From positions 62,001-126,000 of the forward strand of contig NZ_JAIETD010000041.1 in the NCBI RefSeq assembly GCF_019745455.1: DNA of 64,000 nucleotides, written 5' to 3'. Made by a program: the position numbers and the translations under genes. How positions within the stretch are numbered: the stretch's first letter is position 1; each line of letters begins with the position of its first letter. This DNA is from Methylobacterium sp. (lineage in GTDB: Bacteria > Pseudomonadota > Alphaproteobacteria > Rhizobiales > Beijerinckiaceae). This document shows positions 1 to 7,077 of this stretch, in pieces. The notes under the pieces were generated by a model. The model ran no database searches, was not told the DNA's origin, and saw only the letters and a program-made list of their open reading frames with translations.

Positions 1-271
1 AGGTTAGGAAGCACCCGGCAGAGTGTCAAGCTGGCTTTACGTCAATCGCTCTGGACACAGGCATCGGCGACGCGTTACAAATCCAGCGTTGTCAAATCGC
101 CTAGGAGGCGTATCGTCGAAAAGTCAGGCTTAACCGAACGCCACGGGATGCGCGGGGATTTCCCCGCGCCCTTGGGTCTGACGCCTGATTGAGAAGAGGT
201 GCCGGCAGGCGCCACGCTCGACGCCAAGATCGAGGTCGACAGGAGTACGTCGCAAACATTGGGAGGGACCA
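1..271. other. Gene-free upstream region of ppaA
   Basis: No supportable coding sequence lies here; the track ORFs are shadows. It holds a near-match to the PpsR/CrtJ box (TGT-N12-ACG at 24-41) and a perfect 8-bp hairpin (GCGCGGGG-ATTT-CCCCGCGC, 150-169). The hairpin is not followed by a T run, so it could be a leader structure of ppaA or the end of an upstream transcript. A clear Shine-Dalgarno (GGGAGG) sits just before the ATG at 272. Confidence 0.6.
24..41. promoter_or_regulatory. Candidate PpsR/CrtJ box upstream of ppaA
   Basis: TGT, twelve bases, then ACG: one base off the known TGT-N12-ACA consensus. It lies about 230 bp before ppaA, so it could serve ppaA or a divergent gene outside the window. 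Weak on its own; the exact site at 2676 makes it more interesting. Confidence 0.3.
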
Positions 272-1162
272 ATGGACGACCTGAGGCAGTATCGAGAGCG
301 GTGTTTCTTCGACGAAACGAATCTTCGCGACCCGACGGAGCTTGGGGAGAGTTCGGCTGCCAGTCACTTTGCCCGCGTCGAACATCCGACCCGGTGGCAC
401 GGCGACCTCGCCCGCGTCGTCGAAGCCGAGATCATTCCCCGCATGATGCTGGCCCACCGGGCTTCGCAGAGCCCAGAGATGCCCCGGAGCGCCACGCCGA
501 CCCCCGACGAGATCGCCGCCTTCGCCGATCTGCTGCTGTCTCCCGAGGGCGACGACACGGACGGGCGGATCGCCCATCTTCTGGCGGGCGGCCTCAGCGT
601 GGACAGCCTCCTCCTCGATCTTCTCGCTCCTTCCGCGCGCCATCTCGGGCTGCTCTGGGAAGAAGACCTCTGCGACTTCACCGAACTCACCATCGCGATG
701 GGCCGCCTGCAGCGCATCAGCTACGGTCTGTCCTCCCGGTTCGGCGGAGAGGAAGACGGCGGATGGGACGGCCGAAGCCTGCTGCTGCTCACCTGTCCGG
801 GAGAAACACACAGCTTTGGTGTGACGTTGCTCGACCGATTCTTCCGCAAAGCCGGCTGGGACACCGTCTGCGCCACCGAAGCCTCCGGCGTCGACCCGGT
901 TTCGCTGGTGCGAACCGAGTGGTTCGACGTCGTCGGCCTGTCGCTCGCCTGTGAGACACTTCTGCCGGTGCTCGCCGAGACGATCGAGGCATTGCGGGGC
1001 GCATCGCGGAACCCCGATCTCCATATCATGGTTGGGGGACCGATCTTCCTCGACCATCCGGAATATGTATTCCGCGTTGGCGCCGATGCGACGGCCCGGG
1101 ATGCGCGCCAGGCCATTGCCATTGCCCAGCGTTTGCTTGATCTGCGTGCCCGAGCCTGCTGA
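272..1162 (+). CDS. ppaA: PpaA/AerR-type cobalamin-binding photosynthesis regulator
   Basis: A 296-residue protein of the PpaA/AerR family. These bind a corrinoid and antagonise or modulate the repressor PpsR/CrtJ, tuning photosynthesis genes to light and oxygen. The middle helical part (about 80-155) looks like the B12-binding cap domain. From about 168 comes a Rossmann-type B12-binding domain with GETHSFG at 177-183; His180 fits the axial cobalt ligand position known in AerR. A glycine pair near the C-terminus (VGGP) is also typical. The start is the ATG preceded by GGGAGG. The gene is 35 bp upstream of ppsR, the classic arrangement. Family assignment is firm; whether it activates or anti-represses here is inference. 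Confidence 0.88.
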   Translation: MDDLRQYRERCFFDETNLRDPTELGESSAASHFARVEHPTRWHGDLARVVEAEIIPRMMLAHRASQSPEMPRSATPTPDEIAAFADLLLSPEGDDTDGRIAHLLAGGLSVDSLLLDLLAPSARHLGLLWEEDLCDFTELTIAMGRLQRISYGLSSRFGGEEDGGWDGRSLLLLTCPGETHSFGVTLLDRFFRKAGWDTVCATEASGVDPVSLVRTEWFDVVGLSLACETLLPVLAETIEALRGASRNPDLHIMVGGPIFLDHPEYVFRVGADATARDARQAIAIAQRLLDLRARAC

Positions 1163-1197
1163 AAGACCCGTCTGACGGCATCACACCTTGGTGATCT

Positions 1198-2655
1198 TTG
1201 ACCAGTCTGGCGCTTCCCGCCGCAACGACATCGTTCGCGGCCCTTCATAAATCGCTCGGTCCCCTCGATGAGCAGGCGGCCGGGCTTCTCGTCGCCGCGG
1301 CGACGGACCTTTCGCTGGTCATCGACGGCGAAGGGGTGATCCGTGACGCGTCCTTCGGCAGCACCGATCTTGCGGGCGAAGGCTGCGAGGCCTGGCTTGG
1401 GCAACGCTTCGTCGACACCGTCACGGTCGAGAGCCGGCCGAAGATCGCCGCCCTGCTCAAGGATGCCGCTCCGGGCGCCGTGACGCGCTGGCGCCAGGTC
1501 AATCACCCCTCGGCCACCGGGATCGACCTGCCGATCCGCTATTCGGCGATGCGGCTGAAGGCCGACGGTCCGGTCATCGTGATCGGGCGCAACCTGCGCG
1601 CCATGGCGGCCCTGCAGCGTAAGCTCGCCGAGACCCAGCAGGCGCTGGAGCGCGATTACCTGCGCCTGCGCGGCGCCGAGACGCGCTACCGTCTTCTGTT
1701 CCAGCTCGCCGGCGAGCCGGTCCTCGTTGTCGATGCCGGCACGCGCCGCGTCACCGAGGTGAACCCGGCCGCCGCTCGCCTTCTCGGCAAGTCCGAGAAG
1801 CGCATCGTCGGCCAGGACGTCGTCGATCTGTTCGACGGGGCCAGCGGGCGCGACCTCGAAGCCCTGTTCGCCGGCCTGCGGGCCACCGGCCAGGCCGATG
1901 ATCTCGTCGCCCGCCTTGGCAACGGTCGCGGCGAGACCCGGGTCGCCGCCTCCCTGTTCCGGCAGGAGAACGCCACCAGCGCCCTCCTGCGCCTGTCGGT
2001 CGGTGGCATGGACGCGGTCGACAAGTCGCAGGGGCGCAGCGGCGCCAGCGCCCTCGACGTCATCCAGAACCTGCCGGAAGGCTTCGTCGTCACCGATCCG
2101 AGCCGGCACATCCTCGCCGCCAACACGGCGTTCCTCGATCTCGTGCAACTCGCCACGGAGGAGCAGGTCCGCGGCGAGCTCCTCGACCGTTGGCTCGGCC
2201 GGGAGGAGAGCGAGGCGGCGACCCTGTTCGCGACGCTCGGCCTTCACGGTTCGATCCGCCATTACGCCACCAGCATCCGCGGGGCCTACGGCGCGATCGA
2301 GGATGTCGAGATCGCCGCGGTCTCCGTCGCGGGCGGTGGACATCCCTGCCTCGGCTTCACGATCCGGGGTACGCCGCGCCGCGCGATTACCTCAGCCATG
2401 GCGGGGCGCGAATTGCCCCGATCCGTCGAGCAGATGACCGAGCTCGTCGGCCGCGTCTCGATGAAGAACCTCGTGCGCGAATCGACCGATCTCATCGAGC
2501 GCCTGTGCATCGAGGCGGCGCTCCGTATCACCCGCGACAACCGCGCCTCCGCGGCCGAGATGCTGGGCCTGAGCCGGCAGGGCCTCTACGCCAAATTGCG
2601 TCGCTACGGCATCGGCGATCTCGATGTCGCCGAGGCCGGAGACGACGAGGATTAG
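1198..2655 (+). CDS. ppsR: Photosynthesis gene repressor PpsR/CrtJ
   Basis: A 485-residue PAS-PAS-HTH transcription factor that binds TGT-N12-ACA palindromes and controls bch, crt and puc genes. Order: N-terminal domain (about 30-130), Q-linker helix rich in Q/A/E (about 135-160), PAS1 (about 160-265), PAS2 (about 280-395) and a FIS-type HTH at the C-terminus containing SAAEMLGLSRQGLYAKL. The frame opens just after an in-frame TGA at 1192, so the TTG at 1198 is the first possible start; GGTG lies just upstream. Cys437 (LCIEAAL) matches the HTH cysteine of the Rhodobacter protein. The region matching its second, PAS-linked redox cysteine (around LLRLSVGG) has no Cys. Function is clear; redox behaviour may differ from Rhodobacter. 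Confidence 0.92.
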   Translation: MTSLALPAATTSFAALHKSLGPLDEQAAGLLVAAATDLSLVIDGEGVIRDASFGSTDLAGEGCEAWLGQRFVDTVTVESRPKIAALLKDAAPGAVTRWRQVNHPSATGIDLPIRYSAMRLKADGPVIVIGRNLRAMAALQRKLAETQQALERDYLRLRGAETRYRLLFQLAGEPVLVVDAGTRRVTEVNPAAARLLGKSEKRIVGQDVVDLFDGASGRDLEALFAGLRATGQADDLVARLGNGRGETRVAASLFRQENATSALLRLSVGGMDAVDKSQGRSGASALDVIQNLPEGFVVTDPSRHILAANTAFLDLVQLATEEQVRGELLDRWLGREESEAATLFATLGLHGSIRHYATSIRGAYGAIEDVEIAAVSVAGGGHPCLGFTIRGTPRRAITSAMAGRELPRSVEQMTELVGRVSMKNLVRESTDLIERLCIEAALRITRDNRASAAEMLGLSRQGLYAKLRRYGIGDLDVAEAGDDED

Positions 2656-2675
2656 GCGTCTTCCGCGTCCATCAC

Positions 2676-2693
2676 TGTAAATCCAGCTTGACA
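2676..2693. promoter_or_regulatory. PpsR/CrtJ operator (TGT-N12-ACA) before bchG
   Basis: Exact TGT-AAATCCAGCTTG-ACA palindrome, 30 bp before the bchG ATG and immediately after ppsR. Its right half contains TTGACA (2688-2693), a -35-like element, so bound PpsR would occlude RNA polymerase. Consensus match is seen; use as operator is inferred. Confidence 0.75.
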
Positions 2694-2723
2694 CATGGGC
2701 GCGTAAAAAATTAGCGTCGCCTC

Positions 2724-3608
2724 ATGGTAACGCCCGCACCCAGCGCCCTGCTCGAGCTCCTGAAGCCGATCACCTGGTTCGCGCCGATGTGGGCTTTCGC
2801 CTGCGGCGTCGTCTCCTCCGGTGCCTCGCCGAGCGGGCAATGGCCCGTGATCGCCGCAGGCGTCATCCTGGCCGGCCCCCTGGTCTGCGCTACGAGCCAG
2901 GCCGTCAACGATTGGTACGACCGCCACGTCGACGCCATCAACGAGCCGAGCCGGCCGATCCCGTCGGGGCGGATGCCGGGCCGCTGGGGCCTCTGGGTCG
3001 CCGGAGCCTGGACGGTTCTGTCCCTCGCGGTCGCTGCCGCCCTCGGGCCCTGGATCCTCGGGGCCGCAATGTTCGGCCTCGTTCTCGCCTGGGTCTACAG
3101 CGCACCGCCGCTGCGCCTGAAGCAGAACGGCTGGTGGGGCAATTCGGCGGTGGCGATCTGCTACGAGGGCCTTCCCTGGTTCACCGGGGCCGCCGTGATG
3201 GCCGCCGCGATGCCCGACCGGCGGGTGCTGCTCGTCGCCCTGCTCTACTCGGTGGGCGCCCACGGCATCATGACCCTCAATGACTTCAAGTCGGTGGAAG
3301 GGGACAGCCGCATGGGCGTGCGATCCCTCCCCGTGCAGCTCGGCACCCAGGCGGCGGCCCGCTTCGCCTGCCTCGTCATGGCGCTGCCGCAGATCGCCGT
3401 GATCGCCGCCCTCGCCGCCTGGGACCGACCCTGGCATGCGGGCGTCATCGCCCTTCTGCTCGCAGGTCAGTTCGCCCTGATGGCGACGCTCCTGGCGCAG
3501 CCGCGCGAGAAGGCGGCCTGGTACAACGGCACAGGCACCACGCTCTACGTGCTCGGCATGCTGGTGGCCGCCTTCGCCCTTCGGCCCCTCGTGGGAGGAA
3601 GCGCATGA
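2724..3608 (+). CDS. bchG: Bacteriochlorophyll synthase BchG (UbiA family)
   Basis: A 294-residue integral membrane prenyltransferase that attaches the isoprenoid alcohol (geranylgeranyl or phytyl) to bacteriochlorophyllide a, the penultimate stage of bacteriochlorophyll synthesis. Two Asp-rich prenyl-diphosphate/Mg motifs are visible: NDWYDRHVDAINEPSRP (62-78) and NDFKSVEGDSR (186-196). Several hydrophobic helices separate them, as in UbiA enzymes. Length is normal for BchG. There is no good Shine-Dalgarno before the ATG at 2724. The 3' end overlaps the next gene by 4 nt (ATGA), so the two are translationally coupled. The upstream PpsR palindrome implies repression under aerobic or light conditions. 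Confidence 0.93.
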   Translation: MVTPAPSALLELLKPITWFAPMWAFACGVVSSGASPSGQWPVIAAGVILAGPLVCATSQAVNDWYDRHVDAINEPSRPIPSGRMPGRWGLWVAGAWTVLSLAVAAALGPWILGAAMFGLVLAWVYSAPPLRLKQNGWWGNSAVAICYEGLPWFTGAAVMAAAMPDRRVLLVALLYSVGAHGIMTLNDFKSVEGDSRMGVRSLPVQLGTQAAARFACLVMALPQIAVIAALAAWDRPWHAGVIALLLAGQFALMATLLAQPREKAAWYNGTGTTLYVLGMLVAAFALRPLVGGSA

Positions 3609-4960
3609 CGGTATTGGCGCCTGCCTCGTTCTCCTGGCCCGCCATCGCGCGGCTCGGACTCGTACAGACCGCCCTCGGGGCGGTGGTGGTGCTGATCACC
3701 TCCACCCTGAACCGGGTCATGGTGGTGGAGCTCGCCCTGCCGGCCATGGTGCCGGGAGCCCTCGTCGCCCTTCACTACGCAGTCCAGGTCCTGCGCCCGC
3801 GCTGGGGCTACGGCTCGGATGTGGGCGGGCGCCGGACGCCCTGGATCATCGGCGGCATGGCGGCCCTGACGGTCGGTGGATTCCTCGCGGCGGTGGCGAC
3901 GCTCGTGATGGAGACGCAGATGGAAGCGGGTCTCGCCCTCGCCGTGCTCGCCTTCCTCGGCGTCGGCATGGGCGCGGGCGCCGCCGGGACCAACCTGCTG
4001 GTTCTGCTGGCTAGCGGGGTCGACGAGCGCCGGCGCGGCGCCGCTGCGACCCTGGTCTGGATCATGATGATCGCGGGCTTCGCCGTCACAGCTCCGCTCG
4101 CCGGACATTTCCTCGATCCGTTCTCTGGCGCCCGGCTTGTCGCCGTATCCGGCACGGTCTCGCTGGTCGCCTTCGCGGTCGCGGCGCTCGCGGTGCGGGG
4201 CATCGAACAGGCGCGGCCCGTCCCCTCTCCCGAGGCTCGTTCCGGGCGCAAGCCGTTCCTGCAGGTGCTCGCCAAAGTCTGGGCCGAGCCGGCCTCCCGC
4301 CGCTTCACGGTGTTCCTGTTCGTGGCGATGCTCGCCTACAGCGCCCAGGAGCTGATCCTCGAGCCCTTCGCCGGGCTCGTCTTCGCGATGACGCCCGGGA
4401 CGACCACCAAGCTCTCCGGCCTGCAGCATGGCGGGGTCCTCGCCGGGATGCTGCTCGTGGCCGGCGTCACGATGGGGATCGGCGGGCCGGTGCTCGGCTC
4501 GCTCAAGGCCTGGACCGTGGGCGGATGCCTCGGCTCGGCCCTCGCCCTCCTGGCCATCGCGGCCGGTGGCCTCGTCGGCCAGGACTTCCCCCTACGCCCC
4601 GCCGTCTTCGCCCTGGGCTTCTTCAACGGCATCTTCGCGGTGGCCGCCATCGGCTCGATGATGGGCCTTGCCGGGGCCGGCGGCGAAGCCGAGCGTGGCA
4701 CCCGCATGGGTGTCTGGGGCGCGGCGCAGGGGGTCGCCTTCGGGGCCGGGGGCTTTCTCGGCACCGTCGCGGTCGACCTCGCCCGCCTCGTGACGCCCCA
4801 TGCGGTCAACGCCTACGCCGCGGTCTTCACCGCCGAGGCCGCCCTCTTCGTCGTAGGCGCCGCCCTGGCGCTGCGCATCGTTTACGCGAAACCGACCCGC
4901 CTGGCGGCTCTCTCGCGCAGCGAACCCTTCCCATCCGAGGCCCGTCTCTCCGCGAGGTAG
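3605..4960 (+). CDS. PucC/LhaA-like BCD-family MFS protein
   Basis: A 451-residue polytopic membrane protein of the bacteriochlorophyll-delivery (BCD) branch of the major facilitator superfamily. It is equivalent to ORF428 (Bch2), which lies between bchG and bchP in Rhodobacter. Family members PucC and LhaA help assemble light-harvesting complexes. About twelve hydrophobic segments alternate with short loops. The N-terminal part has the family pattern RLGLVQTALGAVVVLITSTL, and the loop after helix 2 is charged (YGSDVGGRRTP). It overlaps bchG by 4 nt and is 5 nt upstream of bchP, so it sits in the pigment operon. Direct substrate is not known for this subgroup. Confidence 0.85.
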   Translation: MTVLAPASFSWPAIARLGLVQTALGAVVVLITSTLNRVMVVELALPAMVPGALVALHYAVQVLRPRWGYGSDVGGRRTPWIIGGMAALTVGGFLAAVATLVMETQMEAGLALAVLAFLGVGMGAGAAGTNLLVLLASGVDERRRGAAATLVWIMMIAGFAVTAPLAGHFLDPFSGARLVAVSGTVSLVAFAVAALAVRGIEQARPVPSPEARSGRKPFLQVLAKVWAEPASRRFTVFLFVAMLAYSAQELILEPFAGLVFAMTPGTTTKLSGLQHGGVLAGMLLVAGVTMGIGGPVLGSLKAWTVGGCLGSALALLAIAAGGLVGQDFPLRPAVFALGFFNGIFAVAAIGSMMGLAGAGGEAERGTRMGVWGAAQGVAFGAGGFLGTVAVDLARLVTPHAVNAYAAVFTAEAALFVVGAALALRIVYAKPTRLAALSRSEPFPSEARLSAR

Positions 4961-4965
4961 AACCG

Positions 4966-6183
4966 ATGTCCAAGATCGCGATATCCGAGATCCCGGTGTC
5001 AACGATCGAGACCTTCGACGTGGTGGTGGTCGGCGGCGGTCCTTCGGGCGCTACGGCGGCCACCGATCTCGCCCGCGCCGGGCGCCGCGTCCTGCTCCTC
5101 GACAAGCCGGGCAAGATCAAGCCCTGCGGCGGAGCGATCCCTCCGCGGCTGATCCGTGACTTCGCCATTCCCGACGAACTCATCGTTGCCCGGATCCGCT
5201 CGGCCAGGATGATCTCGCCCAAGGACAAGCGGGTCGACATGCCGATCGGCGACGGGTTCGTCGGAATGGTCGACCGCGAGCATTTCGATCCCTGGCTGCG
5301 CAACCGCGCCGCCCTTGCCGGTGCGGATTACCGACCCGGCCGTTTCGAGCGGATCACCCACGACCCGGATGGCCTCGTCACCGTTCACTATTCGCCTGTC
5401 GGCGGACAGCCGGCCCAGGTCCGCACCCGCCTCGTCATCGGCGCCGACGGGGCCACCTCCGCCGTCGGCCGCACCGAGATCCCCGGCCATGCCGGCATGA
5501 AGCAGGTCTTCGCCTATCACGAGATCGTCCGGCGCCCGGCGGACGGCAGCGGCGACGTCGAGGCCACGCGCTGCGACGTCTATTATCAGGGCAAGCTCTC
5601 GCCCGACTTCTACGCTTGGATCTTCCCGCACGGCGACACGATCAGCATCGGCACCGGCTCCGCCCGTAAGGGTTTTTCGCTGCGCGGCGCGATCCGGGCT
5701 CTCAGGGAATCGAGCGGTCTCGATGCCGGCGAGACGGTCCGGCGCGAGGGCGCGCCGATCCCGCTCAAACCCCTCAAGAAATGGGACAACGGCCGCGACG
5801 TCCTCCTCACCGGAGATGCCGCCGGCATCGTGGCCCCCGCCTCCGGTGAAGGGATCTATTACGCCATGCTCGGGGGACGCTTGGCGGCTGAGGCCGCGGA
5901 GGCCTTCCTCGTCACCGGCAAGGCGAGCGCCCTGGCGCAGGCACGCCGCCGCTTCATGAAGCTTCACGGCCGCGTCTTCCTGATCCTTGGGATCATGCAG
6001 TGGGTCTGGTACCGCAACGACGGCCTTCGTGAGCGCTTCGTCTCCATCTGCAAGGACAAGGACGTTCAGCAGCTCACCTGGGATTCCTACATGAACAAGG
6101 AGCTGGTGCGGGCGAAGCCCGCCGCCCATGCGCGGATCTTCTTCAAGGATCTCGCCCACCTCTTCCGCTGGGTGTCGCCGTGA
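4966..6183 (+). CDS. bchP: Geranylgeranyl (bacterio)chlorophyll reductase BchP
   Basis: A 405-residue FAD/NAD(P)H-dependent reductase that saturates three double bonds of the geranylgeranyl tail to give phytol-esterified bacteriochlorophyll. The FAD dinucleotide motif VVGGGPSGATAATDLA lies at about 21-36, followed by KPCGGAIPPR typical of the family. A second FAD contact, GDAAGIVAPASGEGI, is in the C-terminal third. The track ORF starts at 4525 inside the preceding gene; the true start is the ATG at 4966, 5 bp after the upstream stop, where FAD-domain homology begins. The 3' end overlaps tspO (GTGA). Confidence 0.93.
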   Translation: MSKIAISEIPVSTIETFDVVVVGGGPSGATAATDLARAGRRVLLLDKPGKIKPCGGAIPPRLIRDFAIPDELIVARIRSARMISPKDKRVDMPIGDGFVGMVDREHFDPWLRNRAALAGADYRPGRFERITHDPDGLVTVHYSPVGGQPAQVRTRLVIGADGATSAVGRTEIPGHAGMKQVFAYHEIVRRPADGSGDVEATRCDVYYQGKLSPDFYAWIFPHGDTISIGTGSARKGFSLRGAIRALRESSGLDAGETVRREGAPIPLKPLKKWDNGRDVLLTGDAAGIVAPASGEGIYYAMLGGRLAAEAAEAFLVTGKASALAQARRRFMKLHGRVFLILGIMQWVWYRNDGLRERFVSICKDKDVQQLTWDSYMNKELVRAKPAAHARIFFKDLAHLFRWVSP

Positions 6184-6662
6184 GCGGCTGGACGCCGGTC
6201 CTCGTCGCCGTCGGCGCGGCCATCGTAGTGGCGGTCGCCGGCGGCGTGCTGACGACCACGGGCCCGTGGTACCGCGGGCTGCGCCTGCCATCCTGGAAAC
6301 CGCCGGATTGGGCCTTCGGGCCGGTCTGGACGACGATCTTCACCCTCACGGTCATCTCCGGGCTCATGGCCTGGAACGGCGCACCGAATGCCGAGGCGCG
6401 CTCTGCCCTTCTGGTTGCCTACGCCGTCAACGGCGTGCTCAACATCGCTTGGAGCGGGATCTTCTTCCGGATGCGCCGGCCGGATTGGGCGCTGGTCGAG
6501 GTCGCGTTCCTATGGCTGTCGATCGTGGCGCTGATGCTCGTCACCGTGCCGATCTCGATCATCGCGGCCCTGCTGCTCCTGCCCTATCTCGCCTGGGTCA
6601 GCGTCGCGTCCTACCTCAACCTGACGATCGTTCGCATGAACGCGCCCTTCGGCGCCCATTGA
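6180..6662 (+). CDS. tspO: TspO/MBR family tryptophan-rich sensory protein
   Basis: A 160-residue outer- or inner-membrane protein with five hydrophobic helices. The family binds tetrapyrroles and, in Rhodobacter sphaeroides, damps photosynthesis gene expression by affecting porphyrin intermediates. The hallmark PSWKPPDWAFGPVWT follows the first helix, and WSGIFFRMRRPDWAL is in the later half. The start is a GTG that overlaps the bchP stop (GTGA), so it is co-translated with bchP. Placement at the end of the bch operon fits a tetrapyrrole role. Confidence 0.9.
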   Translation: MSGWTPVLVAVGAAIVVAVAGGVLTTTGPWYRGLRLPSWKPPDWAFGPVWTTIFTLTVISGLMAWNGAPNAEARSALLVAYAVNGVLNIAWSGIFFRMRRPDWALVEVAFLWLSIVALMLVTVPISIIAALLLLPYLAWVSVASYLNLTIVRMNAPFGAH

Positions 6663-6672
6663 GGGGACCGAT

Positions 6673-7035
6673 ATGGCCGAGTGGTTCTCAAGCGGCCTCA
6701 TCATCGACGCCATCCTCGTCCTCGTGGTGTTGGAGGCGGCAGCCCTGCTGTGGTGGAACCGCCGGACCGGGCGTGGGCCGGCTCCCCTCCCGCTCCTCTG
6801 CAACCTCGCATCCGGGGCGGCGCTGATGCTGGCCGTCCGCGCTTCGCTGACCGATTCCGGCTGGCCGATCGTCGCTGTCTGCCTGTTCGGATCGCTTCTG
6901 GCCCATGTCGGCGAGCTCGCGATTAGGTTGCGCCGGACTTCTCGCAGGGAGACGCAGCCGCAGCCTGAACCACAACTTCGTGATGTCGGAACCCCTGCCA
7001 AAATCGTCGCGTTCCCGCTGCGCCGACAAGGCTGA
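6673..7035 (+). CDS. Small membrane protein of the photosynthesis operon, function unknown
   Basis: A 120-residue protein I do not recognise by family name. It has three predicted membrane segments: about 9-27 (IIDAILVLVVLEAAALLWW), about 40-57 and about 64-83. A polar, Arg- and Gln/Pro-rich tail (RRTSRRETQPQPEP) follows. It starts 10 nt after tspO on the same strand, with a GAGGGG ribosome binding site, so it almost certainly shares the pigment operon transcript. The position suggests a role in tetrapyrrole handling or membrane assembly, but nothing in the sequence proves it. Confidence 0.75.
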   Translation: MAEWFSSGLIIDAILVLVVLEAAALLWWNRRTGRGPAPLPLLCNLASGAALMLAVRASLTDSGWPIVAVCLFGSLLAHVGELAIRLRRTSRRETQPQPEPQLRDVGTPAKIVAFPLRRQG

Positions 7036-7077
7036 GGTCGATCCGCCGCCGGCGGCGCATCGCAGGAGAACACCGAC

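Noticed and set aside
4525-4965. N-terminal extension of BchP in the ORF track
   Set aside because: Arg/Pro-rich out-of-frame reading of the preceding carrier gene; the FAD domain begins after ATG 4966.
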